From: Paenibacillus sp. 1001270B_150601_E10
GTDB lineage: Bacteria > Bacillota > Bacilli > Paenibacillales > Paenibacillaceae
Length of the DNA stretch: 62,329 bases
Direction: 5' to 3'
Assembly: GCF_015558675.1 (NCBI RefSeq)
Contig: NZ_JADMOL010000007.1
Span: 201,188-263,516 of the forward strand
The translations under genes and the position numbers were made by a program. The notes beneath the pieces are model-generated. The model made no database searches, was not told where the DNA came from, and was given only the letters and a program-made list of their open reading frames with translations. Shown here one piece after another: positions 8,147 through 16,464 of the stretch. Numbering within the stretch: position 1 is the first letter of the stretch; every line of letters starts with the position of its first letter.

Positions 8147-8332
8147 TGGACAAGTTTGTGTGTATCACTTAATAGATTCGCCGTTTCATTTCTTCATCCT
8201 TTCTCATCTACTAGGAAAGTAGAATAAAGAATGGAGGTCATCCTGCGAATGATTGATCGTTTTTCCTTACTGTTATGGGGATTATATTTGGGCGAAGGGT
8301 CGTATCCCATCTTTTTAATTAAATTCGACTAA
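8147..8332 (+). pseudogene. Truncated duplicate of the EEP gene (promoter plus 27 codons)
   Basis: Repeats the upstream region of the EEP gene: TGGACAAG with GTGTGTATCAC (8147-8168), an interrupted version of the palindrome (CTACT / AGTAG, 8208-8222) and GGAGG, then ATG 8249. The 27-codon frame (RFSLLLWGLYLGEGSYPIF) aligns with the first residues of the EEP protein (RLTFLTWNMYLGADTAPLF) and then stops at 8332. This is the relic of a tandem paralogue that lost most of its body. A working small peptide is a less likely alternative. Confidence 0.6.
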
Positions 8333-8371
8333 TCCTTTTAGGTTTGCTCGATATCCCTATCTTTAACAAGA

Positions 8372-8420
8372 CTAGCCGAGAGCCTGGATATTCAAAGGAG
8401 CCGGCTAGTTTTTTCTTTTT
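8372..8420 (+). terminator. Rho-independent terminator
   Basis: CTAGCCG / CGGCTAG stem followed by a long T-rich run on the plus strand. Ends the EEP transcript or that of its truncated duplicate. Confidence 0.8.
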
Positions 8421-8486
8421 GATTTTCCTTTGCATACAGGAGAGCAATGATCAATTATAAATATTTTAGATTTGGTAAAAGCAAAA

Positions 8487-8523
8487 AAGTCTGCACGAAG
8501 AGAGCCCCCTTCCGCGCAGACTT
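8487..8523 (-). terminator. Terminator of the permease/hydantoinase operon
   Basis: AAGTCTGC / GCAGACTT stem, 21-base loop, followed by T-rich sequence on the minus strand, 31 bases beyond the last gene of the operon. Confidence 0.8.
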
Positions 8524-8553
8524 AGTATTCCTATATGCAGACCAGCATTCCTT

Positions 8554-10140
8554 CTACAGTCGTCCTGCCGCCTTCACTTTCACCAGCAATGCATTGCCTG
8601 GCAGATAAGCAATCGGTATATCCTCCGTCAGCACGATCTGAACTGTCTCGAGAACGGCGCCAGCCAGAACGGCTTGCTCAATCGCGTTGCTTCGCGCATC
8701 CTCCATCGCCTGATCATACGTCATCTCATCCAGCGAATAGATGCGCTCCGTCTCGCCGCTGACTTCGCCAAGGGCCGCCCCGATCGCATTGGCCGCGTCA
8801 TAATGCGCTGGCCTTACGATCTGCGCCACGCCTTCCAGCTTGTCCGCGACAAGAATGCTGCCGCCTCCAACGAGAATGACGTCCACTGGATCGGCGCTTG
8901 TCTTCATGCGATCAATCGCATCCTCGATATCCTGCGTCATGATCGCATCTGCTCTCTGACAGATCGCCTCATCCAGCTCCTCTGTCTTCACCCCATCCCA
9001 CTTGTAGCGGCCAAGCTTCACCGCTACGTCCGTTGCAGTGAGCGTGTCGCCGCCAAAGATGCGGCCGCGCTTCAAGAGCTCATAGCCGACGCTGTCCGGA
9101 CCGACGGTGACGCGGTCCTGCGCAGCATCCGCGCGCACAATCGTGCCGCCGCCGATGCCGATGGACAGAATGTCCGGCATGCGGAAGTTCGTGCGTACGC
9201 CGCCGATCTCGACTGCGGCGGAAGACTGGCGCGGGAAGCCCTGCGAGAGGACGCCGATGTCCGTCGTCGTGCCGCCAATGTCAACCACGAGGGCGTTGTT
9301 CAAGCCCGACAGGTGCGCGGCACCGCGAATCGAGTTCGTCGGTCCGCAGGCAATGGTCAAAATAGGATAGCGAAGCGCATATTCACTACGCATCAGCGTT
9401 CCGTCATTTTGACAGATATAGACGCCTGCATCGATGCCAAACCCATGCAGGGCTTCCTCGAAGCCTTTTACCACGCCAGCAATGACATTGAGAAGCGCGC
9501 CGTTCAGAAGAGCCGCATTCTCGCGCTCCAGCAGGCCAATGCTTCCGATCTCATGCGAGAGCGTGATCGGCATATCCGCGCCGAGCACCTGCTTGGCAAG
9601 CTGTTCAATACACTTTTCCTGTGAGGTGTTTACGGGTGAAAATACACCGCAGATCGCGACGGCTCCTACCTCACCCTTCATTTTCTCCAAGCAGCTCACG
9701 ATCTCTGCTTCATTCAGGTCCACAATCGTACGGCCATCATATTCGAATCCTCCGTGAACCACATAAGCATGCATCCCGATGGCAGCCTTCAGTGTATCAT
9801 CCCAATCCGCAAGCGGCGGAACCGAAGTCGTCGCAGGCGCGCCGATGCGAATCAAGCCAACCTTGCCAAGATGCTTGCGCTCCACGATCGCGTTCGTACA
9901 GTGTGTCGTCCCCAACATCGCGTAGCGAACCTGCGCAGGATTTACTCCACTTTCTTCAAGCAGTCGGCGGATCGACTCTATGATCCCTTCATTAACGTCA
10001 CGCGTTGTATGCACCTTTACGGTATGAATCGTATTCAGCTTCGAATCGAGCAGAGCAGCGTCCGTATTTGTCCCGCCGACATCAATCCCGATGCGGTAGA
10101 TTTCCTCGTTGTTGATGGTATTCGTGTTCGTAAGAGACAT
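8554..10140 (-). CDS. Hydantoinase/oxoprolinase-family protein (HyuA-like)
   Basis: 528 residues. An ASKHA-type ATPase fold is visible: YRIGIDVGGTNTDAALLD near residue 15, the family hallmark LGTTHCTNAIVER near residue 93, and a second phosphate-binding segment VVDIGGTTTDIG near residue 290. Family members use ATP to open cyclic amides such as hydantoins or 5-oxoproline. It is shorter than full oxoprolinases and matches the stand-alone HyuA subunit class. Its start codon overlaps the stop of the DUF917 gene (TAATG), showing translational coupling. Last gene of a TetR-controlled operon with an NCS1 permease. The substrate is probably a cyclic amide or nucleobase-like compound; this is inference. 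Confidence 0.85.
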   Translation of the reverse strand: MSLTNTNTINNEEIYRIGIDVGGTNTDAALLDSKLNTIHTVKVHTTRDVNEGIIESIRRLLEESGVNPAQVRYAMLGTTHCTNAIVERKHLGKVGLIRIGAPATTSVPPLADWDDTLKAAIGMHAYVVHGGFEYDGRTIVDLNEAEIVSCLEKMKGEVGAVAICGVFSPVNTSQEKCIEQLAKQVLGADMPITLSHEIGSIGLLERENAALLNGALLNVIAGVVKGFEEALHGFGIDAGVYICQNDGTLMRSEYALRYPILTIACGPTNSIRGAAHLSGLNNALVVDIGGTTTDIGVLSQGFPRQSSAAVEIGGVRTNFRMPDILSIGIGGGTIVRADAAQDRVTVGPDSVGYELLKRGRIFGGDTLTATDVAVKLGRYKWDGVKTEELDEAICQRADAIMTQDIEDAIDRMKTSADPVDVILVGGGSILVADKLEGVAQIVRPAHYDAANAIGAALGEVSGETERIYSLDEMTYDQAMEDARSNAIEQAVLAGAVLETVQIVLTEDIPIAYLPGNALLVKVKAAGRL

Positions 10141-11252
10141 TACTGTGCTCCCCCTTTCTCTGCTGTCAGCTTCTCGATTGGAACGTAAGGCACATCGTAG
10201 CCAAAGTATTGCGGGCCAACAGTCTCAAGCCCTTTAGGCGTACGCCATTTCGGATCGCAAGGGAACCCAACTGCCGTTACCCGAGCACCATACTTCAAGT
10301 TCTCCGTTGTAATCGGCATGCCGGTGTCTTGGTCCAGCAGCGAGATCAAGTCTGGCGTTACCGCGAGGGATTCGCCATCCTCTGTCGCAAGCAGGAATTC
10401 ATTTTGGAAGAACAAGCGCATCGTACGTCCCTTTTGCTCATCCGTTCCTTCAAATACCGCTTCGCCGCGCGTAAATCCACCCTCAGTACGGCGACGAATG
10501 TCCACCGCTTTGCCATGGAACAATGCATATCCGTTCAGGTGCTTCAAGAGCGCTTCAATGGGGTTCTGCTTCATTTCCTTCGATTCATATAGAATCTTGC
10601 CGATCTCATAAGCGAGCGTCAGCGTGCGCGGGATCGCACTCTTTTTAACCTGCGCGCCTGTTACCGGATAATCGCAGATCGAGGCCGAGCCGCCCATCTG
10701 GATCGTAATCGCGCGAGCCATGCGCTCCTCCCACACACCATCAATCGCATGCATCAGAACACCGTTGCCGCGTTCATCGGCCATCGTAATCGGACTGCAG
10801 TCGATGCCGTCCAGATAGAAGGTCACCATTTGGGATTCCGGGAATGCCCGTCCCATCGCATCCGCATCCAGCATCGGAATGCCGCGTTCTGCAGCTGCTA
10901 TTACCGGAACGAGCGAATTGCCGCCTCCTACCTCGATTGGCATAATCGCGCTGACTTTACGTCCGAGCTCTTTTTCGATAAGCTCCAAAGGCTTTGTCAT
11001 CTGCTCAACCGACGGAATCTTCTCATTCATCACCGTTGGCGCGCCGATCATCGAAAGGGGAACGACAAGGGCGTCATCCTCTAATTCCTCCGTGCTTACC
11101 ACACGGACTGGACCGTATTTGCGAATAGCTTCCATCGCCATTAATTTACCGATATGCGGGTCACCGCCACCGCCTGTGCCAAGAACGGCTGCCCCCACTG
11201 CAATATATCGAACCGCTTGTTCATTTAATTCTGTTAGCTTGAAGTTTGTCAT
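10140..11252 (-). CDS. DUF917-family protein
   Basis: 370 residues. Recognisable by the glycine-rich start AVLGTGGGGDPHIGKLMA and by PIEVGGGNSLVP near residue 105, both typical of DUF917. These proteins are usually encoded beside HyuA-type hydantoinase/oxoprolinase proteins and are thought to be their partner or a second subunit; the biochemical role is not established. The start lies 4 bases beyond the permease stop and its stop overlaps the next start, so the three are translated as a unit. No signal peptide or membrane segment. Confidence 0.85.
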   Translation of the reverse strand: MTNFKLTELNEQAVRYIAVGAAVLGTGGGGDPHIGKLMAMEAIRKYGPVRVVSTEELEDDALVVPLSMIGAPTVMNEKIPSVEQMTKPLELIEKELGRKVSAIMPIEVGGGNSLVPVIAAAERGIPMLDADAMGRAFPESQMVTFYLDGIDCSPITMADERGNGVLMHAIDGVWEERMARAITIQMGGSASICDYPVTGAQVKKSAIPRTLTLAYEIGKILYESKEMKQNPIEALLKHLNGYALFHGKAVDIRRRTEGGFTRGEAVFEGTDEQKGRTMRLFFQNEFLLATEDGESLAVTPDLISLLDQDTGMPITTENLKYGARVTAVGFPCDPKWRTPKGLETVGPQYFGYDVPYVPIEKLTAEKGGAQ

Positions 11253-11256
11253 GATG

Positions 11257-12576
11257 TTATCCTTTCTTCGTCATGATTTTACCGACAATCCACTGTGCGA
11301 TAAAGGCGAAAATAAACGCGTCTAGCGCAGAAACGCTTGTGAGTCGGAGCCATCCAAATCCATCAGGCGCTGGAGTGGTCATATAAGCGAAGAACGTGGC
11401 CGCGACCCATACCAAGAGGGAGCGAACGATCCAGTTCTTATTGCGATCCAGTCCCTCGAAGGTGAATTTTTTGCGATCCACGAGCAGATATTCCGCTGTA
11501 TAAATCCCTCCGATTGGAGAGACGAACATCGTAATGATGTTAAGGAAAGACAAAAATTTATCGTAAATACCAAACACTGCGAGCAGTGTAGCAATAATAC
11601 CTGCGACTACAGTAATCAGCTTTTTCGGAACGCGTTGGAACACGACCGAGAACCCTAGCGATGCGGAATACAAATTGCTTGTATTCGTTGTCCACTGCGC
11701 GAGCGTCAGCACGATAATCGCAGGAAGACCAAGTCCTAGAGTAATGAAAATGTTCGTCAAATCATCTGTATCCATCACACGCGACAAGAAGATTGCAATG
11801 ATCGTCATAAAGCTGTTGCCGACGAAGAAGCCGATAAAAGCTGCCGTTACGGCATGCATAGGTGTACGTGCCCAGCGCGCAATATCCGGTGACAATACTG
11901 TACCGACAATAAAGATACCGATAACGAGCGAGATTGCCGTTCCCATTGGAATCGGCGAGCCGCTGATTGGTTCCCAGATCGCGGACGTACCCTTTGTATG
12001 AAAAGCGGTAAAGATTGCAATGCCGATAAAGATAACAAGCAACGGTACCGACCATACACTTAAGCGCTCAATCGAGCGATATCCCCAGATCGCTGTCGAC
12101 ATCATCAGCAGCCCGCCAATGAAAGACAGCACGCCTAGCGATAAGTCCATTCCCCACAATTTATGAAAGGCCGTCTGCATATTCGAGGCAAAAAATCCAA
12201 CCTGCACCCCGAACCAGCCAAGCGAGAAGATCCCTAGAACGACTGCTACGACACGCGCCCCTACATTACCGAATAAGAAACGGCTGATCATAGACGTAGA
12301 GAGTCCTGTCTTGGCCCCTACAAACGCACACAGCGCACCAATCAGTCCAAGTATAATGGAGCCGATAATGGTTGCCGTAAGCGAATCCGAGAGATTCATC
12401 CCGTTGCCAAGCTGTGCGCCCAAGAACATCGCCGACAGATCGATTCCAATTGCGATCCAGACAAGCGACATGGACAGCCACTTTTTACGCATATGCTGAG
12501 GAACGGGTTCTCTTTCAAAATCCTGCCCACTTGCACTTTCGTTGTTCACCTGACTTGCTTCTGTCATTCTCCCCAT
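11257..12576 (-). CDS. NCS1-type cytosine/purine permease (CodB-like)
   Basis: 439 residues with about 12 membrane segments. The N-terminal region (PQHMRKKWLSMSLVWIAIGI, then GAQLGNGM) and GAKTGLSTSMISRFLFGNVGA match the nucleobase:cation symporter-1 family, which includes cytosine (CodB), allantoin and hydantoin (Mhp1) carriers. ATG 12576 is used here; ATG 12567 is an alternative because GGGGAG lies between them. Position between the regulator and the DUF917/hydantoinase pair suggests uptake of the compound these enzymes process. Confidence 0.88.
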   Translation of the reverse strand: MGRMTEASQVNNESASGQDFEREPVPQHMRKKWLSMSLVWIAIGIDLSAMFLGAQLGNGMNLSDSLTATIIGSIILGLIGALCAFVGAKTGLSTSMISRFLFGNVGARVVAVVLGIFSLGWFGVQVGFFASNMQTAFHKLWGMDLSLGVLSFIGGLLMMSTAIWGYRSIERLSVWSVPLLVIFIGIAIFTAFHTKGTSAIWEPISGSPIPMGTAISLVIGIFIVGTVLSPDIARWARTPMHAVTAAFIGFFVGNSFMTIIAIFLSRVMDTDDLTNIFITLGLGLPAIIVLTLAQWTTNTSNLYSASLGFSVVFQRVPKKLITVVAGIIATLLAVFGIYDKFLSFLNIITMFVSPIGGIYTAEYLLVDRKKFTFEGLDRNKNWIVRSLLVWVAATFFAYMTTPAPDGFGWLRLTSVSALDAFIFAFIAQWIVGKIMTKKG

Positions 12577-12606
12577 CCCCCTGTTGTTGAATCTTCCTGT
12601 TCGTCG

Positions 12607-13188
12607 TTATGAGCGGGCTGCGTTCCAATACATCTCAAATGCATGATTCAGCTTGCGCTCATACACTTCCTTGGAGGTGTAATAGAAATATTGCATGCTT
12701 AATCCGTCCATCAAGTTGAGAAAAGCATCGACTAGGAGCTGCACAGATTGATCGCGTATTATCCCGTCTTCCATTCCTTGAACGATCAATTGTTCAATCG
12801 CATTCGTCAGCAGCTTGTCCGAATCAAGAAAGGCTTCCTCGATCGTTTCCTTTAAAAAGATAGGAGGAAAGATCACGTACCGCAGGACGAGCAGGCTCGC
12901 TTCCCGACTCTGCTGATAGAATTCATACTGCCTCGAAAGAAGCCGATAAAGGCTTTCCTTCGCAGACAGCTCCTTCTGTTCCTCCGACAGCTCCTGAATA
13001 AAGGTATTGTAGGACTCCATCGCCTCACGAAAGACCGTCATGAACAAATCCTCTTTATTCTCGTAAAAGGCATAGATTGCTGGGGTCTTCACGCCAACTT
13101 CCTTTGCAATCTCGGAGAGAGCCGTGCCCTCGTATCCCTTCTCCCCGAACAGCCTCATTGCCACTTCCTTCAACTTATGTCTAGTCAT
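12607..13188 (-). CDS. TetR/AcrR-family regulator
   Basis: About 193 residues from ATG 13188 (GGAG 13 bases upstream); GTG 13200 is an alternative. The N-terminal helix-turn-helix is canonical: LFGEKGYEGTALSEIAKEVG followed by VKTPAIYAFYENKEDLF. The C-terminal ligand domain is variable as usual. It is first in the operon with the permease, DUF917 and HyuA-like genes. A perfect 18-bp palindrome lies over its predicted transcription start, so it probably represses itself and the operon until a ligand, likely the transported substrate or a product, is bound. Confidence 0.9.
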   Translation of the reverse strand: MTRHKLKEVAMRLFGEKGYEGTALSEIAKEVGVKTPAIYAFYENKEDLFMTVFREAMESYNTFIQELSEEQKELSAKESLYRLLSRQYEFYQQSREASLLVLRYVIFPPIFLKETIEEAFLDSDKLLTNAIEQLIVQGMEDGIIRDQSVQLLVDAFLNLMDGLSMQYFYYTSKEVYERKLNHAFEMYWNAARS

Positions 13189-13209
13189 GAATATTTTCAC
13201 ACTCCGTAC

Positions 13210-13227
13210 TTAATTAACGTTAATTAA
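13210..13227. promoter_or_regulatory. Perfect palindromic operator, probable TetR site
   Basis: TTAATTAACGTTAATTAA is an 18-bp perfect palindrome, flanked by partly symmetric AGTAC / GTACT arms. It covers the predicted start of transcription and the first bases of the leader of the TetR operon, an ideal place for repression. Confidence 0.75.
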
Positions 13228-13232
13228 AAAGT

Positions 13233-13261
13233 ACTATACATCTTGTTGCATAATAATTCAA
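13233..13261 (-). promoter_or_regulatory. Sigma-A promoter of the TetR-permease operon
   Basis: Minus strand: -35 TTGAAT (13256-13261), a 17-base spacer, -10 TATAGT (13233-13238). Transcription would begin near 13226, within the palindrome. Confidence 0.7.
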
Positions 13262-13664
13262 TAGAAATAGAGAAAAAATTGCTATTTTTATATATAATCT
13301 TTGTCATAGCAACACAAAAAACCTTACCCCATCAAGTCCAATGGTAAGATCGCTAATTTAATAGTAAAAAAATTAATTGATTGTTTATCCAGATTTGAAT
13401 AATCATATGGAAAGGTTAGATATGGATGGCTGCATATAAATACAGGATTTTCTGTCGAAAAAGGTAAATACTACACATGTGATACACATTATGCATGATT
13501 GATCTCATTCAAATTCAAAATGAAAGGGACAGCCAGAATGAGCAATCCCTTTATAAGGTTATTCTTTTGTCGCGACGACCATACCTTATAATCAGGCTAT
13601 CCCCTTTTGATTACCAATTAAATCCGTTTGATATGAAAGTATTTTCAGATAAAGTAAGAAAATT

Positions 13665-13689
13665 TTCACAATTGTGAATTTTGTCACAA
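13665..13689 (+). promoter_or_regulatory. FNR/Rex-like operator upstream of the flavoprotein gene
   Basis: TTGTGAATTTTGTCACAA (13672-13689) has the TGTGA-N6-TCACA form of CRP/FNR-family sites and also resembles Rex sites. It overlaps a second perfect palindrome TTCACAATTGTGAA (13665-13678). A -10-like TAAAAT at 13710-13715 would place the first site centred near -41.5, the classic FNR activating position; a -35 TTGTCA (13681) with TATATT (13705) is an alternative. The rest of 13262-13908 shows no gene; it holds the long leader of the flavoprotein gene. Confidence 0.6.
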
Positions 13690-13908
13690 TCAATAGTCCG
13701 ATAATATATTAAAATTGAGACGAACAAAAAAAGACAACGATGCAGCACGGGGAAATACCTGCGAAAGATTAGAGTTGTAGAACATCAAGACAAATCTTGC
13801 GCTCTCCAACCTCTAAATCTGTCCCACACGTTCTCCTCTTTGTCGTGGCTTTTTATGTTCACAGCTATGAAAATGTTGGAAAGATTCAGAAAAAGTGGAG
13901 GTCTTATC

Positions 13909-15438
13909 ATGAAAAAGAAAGCATCAGCAATGCTTATCCTCGTTCTCTCGATGATGCTCGTCATCGCAGGCTGCGGCGGCGGTAACAAAAGCCAGAACGA
14001 AAGCCAAGGCAATACGAATCAGACGGAATCGAAGGAAACGGAGGCTGTTTCAGGAGCTTCTAAAGTCGAATATACACCTATCGATCAGTTAAAAGATAAA
14101 TATGATATTATCATCATTGGCGCGGGCGGTGCTGGGATGACTGCTGCGCTCGAAGCCAAAGAAAAAGGGATGAATCCAGTTATCCTTGAAAAAATGCCGA
14201 TGGCTGGCGGGAACACGATGAAGTCCTCTTCCGGTATGAATGCTTCGGAGACGAAGTTCCAGAAGGAGGAAGGCATTACGGACAGCAACGATGCTTTCTA
14301 TGAAGAAACATTGAAAGGCGGCCACAACACAAACGATAAAGAGCTGCTTCGCTTCTTTGTAGACCATTCGGCAAACTCGATCGAATGGCTGGATTCCATC
14401 GGCATTCGCTTGAACAATCTTACCATCACAGGCGGAATGAGCGAAAAGCGTACTCACCGTCCTGAAGACGGCTCAGCAGTCGGTCAATACCTCGTTAACG
14501 GCTTGGTGAAAAACGTTCTTGATAAAGAAATTCCTTTGTTCGTAAACGCAAATGTAACCGAAATTACTGAGAAGGACGGCAAAGCAAATGGCGTTAAAGT
14601 CCTCTTGAACGATAAAGATGAAAAAACCATCTCCGCGGATGCAGTCATTGTCACAACTGGCGGTTACGGTGCTAACATGGACATGATCACTAAAGTACGC
14701 CCTGATCTCGAAGGCCTTGTTACAACGAACCAAGAAGGCAGCACAGGCGACGGCATTACGATGATTGAGAAACTCGGCGGTGTAACGGTAGATATGGATC
14801 AAATCCAAGTTCACCCTACTGTACAACAAGAGAAATCCTATCTGATCGGTGAAGCCGTTCGCGGTGAAGGAGCAATCCTAGTTAACAATGAAGGCAAACG
14901 ATTTGCCAATGAATTGGACACTCGTGACAATGTAACGGCTGCAATCAATAAGCTTCCTGAAAAAGCAGCTTATCTCGTATTTGATTCCGGCGTGAAATCC
15001 CGCGCTAAAGCGATTCAACAGTATGAAGAAATGGGCTTTGTGGTTCAAGGCGATTCGGTTGAAGCGCTTGCTAAAGAAATCAATGTACCGGCGGATCAGC
15101 TCCAAGCTACATTGGATGCGTATAACAAAGGCGTTAAAGACAAAAAAGATGCCGAGTTCGGCAGAACGACAGGAATGGATAATGAACTGTCCGCAGGACC
15201 ATTCTACGCCATCAAGATCGCTCCAGGGATCCACTACACGATGGGCGGCGTGAAAATCAACACGAACACAGAAGTATTGAACAAAGACGGCAAAGCGATT
15301 CCTGGCTTGTTCGCAGCAGGTGAAGTTACTGGCGGACTGCATGGTCAAAACCGTATCGGCGGCAACTCCGTTGCGGATATCATCATCTTCGGCCATCAAG
15401 CAGGTATTAAATCAGCTGAATTTGTAAAAGGTCAATAA
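13909..15438 (+). CDS. Flavocytochrome-c-type FAD reductase, lipoprotein
   Basis: 509 residues from ATG 13909 behind GTGGAGG. A lipoprotein signal (MKKKASAMLILVLSMMLVIA then GC) places the protein on the outer face of the membrane with lipid at Cys22. After a Ser/Thr/Asn-rich linker comes an FAD-binding fold (IIIGAGGAGMTAALEA, about residue 66), substrate-domain segments (THRPEDGSAVG, GKRFANELDTRD, GIHYTMGGVKI) and the FAD-closing GLHGQNRIGGNSVAD. These match the fumarate/urocanate reductase family. No haem motif (CXXCH) and no FMN-binding domain is present, so electrons must come from another carrier. An FNR/Rex-like site upstream suggests use under low oxygen. The substrate (fumarate or similar) is inference. 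Confidence 0.88.
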   Translation: MKKKASAMLILVLSMMLVIAGCGGGNKSQNESQGNTNQTESKETEAVSGASKVEYTPIDQLKDKYDIIIIGAGGAGMTAALEAKEKGMNPVILEKMPMAGGNTMKSSSGMNASETKFQKEEGITDSNDAFYEETLKGGHNTNDKELLRFFVDHSANSIEWLDSIGIRLNNLTITGGMSEKRTHRPEDGSAVGQYLVNGLVKNVLDKEIPLFVNANVTEITEKDGKANGVKVLLNDKDEKTISADAVIVTTGGYGANMDMITKVRPDLEGLVTTNQEGSTGDGITMIEKLGGVTVDMDQIQVHPTVQQEKSYLIGEAVRGEGAILVNNEGKRFANELDTRDNVTAAINKLPEKAAYLVFDSGVKSRAKAIQQYEEMGFVVQGDSVEALAKEINVPADQLQATLDAYNKGVKDKKDAEFGRTTGMDNELSAGPFYAIKIAPGIHYTMGGVKINTNTEVLNKDGKAIPGLFAAGEVTGGLHGQNRIGGNSVADIIIFGHQAGIKSAEFVKGQ

Positions 15439-15471
15439 TTAAATCATTCGATACCTTTCAAAGATGAACAA

Positions 15472-15507
15472 GCGCTTGGGCTCATTAGAGCTCAGGCGTT
15501 TTCTTTA
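15472..15507 (+). terminator. Terminator of the flavoprotein gene
   Basis: A stem formed by GCTTGGGCTC and GAGCTCAGGC with a short loop, followed by TTTTCTTTAT. Confidence 0.75.
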
Positions 15508-15628
15508 TATGAGAAAATACATGCCTCCCAATGCAATTATTCTTCATCTGAGCATTTTGAAATGAATACAGCATTTAGCTTCAAGGGTTCGTCTGACATG
15601 CACTTCTCGGTTCTTTACGAAATCCAAC

Positions 15629-15658
15629 TTGACAGCCGATCGATATTGTCGCTATCAT
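15629..15658 (+). promoter_or_regulatory. Sigma-A promoter of the Rrf2 gene
   Basis: Consensus -35 TTGACA (15629-15634), 18-base spacer, -10 TATCAT (15653-15658), 34 bases before the Rrf2 ATG. Confidence 0.7.
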
Positions 15659-15691
15659 GGATACACGAAGTCCGTAATTGGAGGAACTACG

Positions 15692-16075
15692 ATGAAGTAT
15701 TCAAAAGCAACCAACTACGCCCTCCACACCATGCTTTATCTGATTGCCATTGCACCGGAGCGACCAGTAGGCGTACAGCAGCTTGCCGACAAGCAGGGCG
15801 TATCCCCTACCTACCTGTCGAAGATACTGACGAAGCTCGTAAAAGCCGGGCTGATCGAGTCGGCTTCGGGCGCCAACGGCGGCTACCGGGTTAAGGGTAA
15901 TAAAGAGGATATCTCCTTTTTGGACATTATTCACGCGGTGGAAGGCACAACTTCGCTGTTTGAATGCTGCGGCAGCGAGGACCCTCGATGTGTGATCCAG
16001 CAGGTGATGCTATCCGCGGAAGATGCCATGGAGCAGCATTTGAAGAACACGAAATTGATTGATCTTATGAAATAA
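15692..16075 (+). CDS. Rrf2-family transcriptional regulator
   Basis: 127 residues from ATG 15692, with GGAGG 7 bases upstream; the longer open frame would begin inside the promoter. The winged helix is canonical: MKYSKATNYALHTMLYL, then VQQLADKQGVSPTYLSKIL and SASGANGGYRV. Several cysteines lie in ECCGSEDPRC, where Rrf2 proteins bind Fe-S clusters or sense redox/nitrosative stress; whether a cluster forms here is unknown. It resembles the YwnA-like group. The next gene is a broken flavin oxidoreductase, a common neighbour and probable former target. Confidence 0.88.
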   Translation: MKYSKATNYALHTMLYLIAIAPERPVGVQQLADKQGVSPTYLSKILTKLVKAGLIESASGANGGYRVKGNKEDISFLDIIHAVEGTTSLFECCGSEDPRCVIQQVMLSAEDAMEQHLKNTKLIDLMK

Positions 16076-16077
16076 AC

Positions 16078-16109
16078 GGTAATGCCCCTTGATACGATTG
16101 GGCATTACC
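16078..16109 (+). terminator. Perfect hairpin after rrf2
   Basis: GGTAATGCCC / GGGCATTACC, a 10-bp perfect inverted repeat with a 12-base loop directly after the Rrf2 stop. There is no T-run, so it may instead be an operator for the following gene or a weak terminator. Confidence 0.5.
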
Positions 16110-16177
16110 ATTCGTTCGGATTAATTATAGACATTATATATCTACAATATCTATTTATGAAACGGAGGGTTAATCAA

Positions 16178-16435
16178 ATGAAATGCGATTGCGCCATCGT
16201 TGGCGGCGGGCCGGCAGGATTAAATGCAGCACTGGTGCTCGGCAGAGCAAGAAAAACTGTCGCGCTATTCGACAACAGTCAGCCTAGGAATGGTGCAACC
16301 CGCGCCTCTCATGGCTTCATTACGCGTGATCGGATTAAGCATACTAAATTTCTCCCAGAGATCAAGGGACTCCGTGATTTTTATGGAAAAACCCTATTCA
16401 ACTGCCCCTTCTGCGACGATTGGCAACTGCAATAA
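16178..16435 (+). pseudogene. Thioredoxin-reductase-like oxidoreductase, internally deleted
   Basis: ATG 16178 has CGGAGGG upstream. The first 50 residues (CDCAIVGGGPAGLNAALVLG, then ASHGFITRD) are a normal FAD-binding N-terminus of the YumC/thioredoxin-reductase-like class. The frame then jumps, after only a few residues, to EIKGLRDFYGKTLFNCPFCD, which in intact relatives lies roughly 70 residues further on, and ends at 16435 about 85 residues in. Intact proteins have about 300 residues, so both an internal deletion and a 3' loss have occurred. The CPFCD redox-type motif remains. It cannot be a working enzyme. Confidence 0.82.
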
Positions 16436-16464
16436 GAACTTACAACAAAGGAGATGGTATTAAC

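Noticed and set aside
8674..9624. 316-codon plus-strand frame opposite the hydantoinase gene
   Set aside because: Antisense shadow of a clearly identified gene, driven by its GC-rich codons; composition is Arg/Ala-heavy without family motifs.
13495..13677. 60-codon frame upstream of the flavoprotein gene
   Set aside because: No ribosome binding site; it overlaps the palindromic regulatory site; no family features.
15562..15894. 110-codon frame overlapping the Rrf2 start
   Set aside because: It overlaps the consensus promoter and is out of frame with the real regulator.
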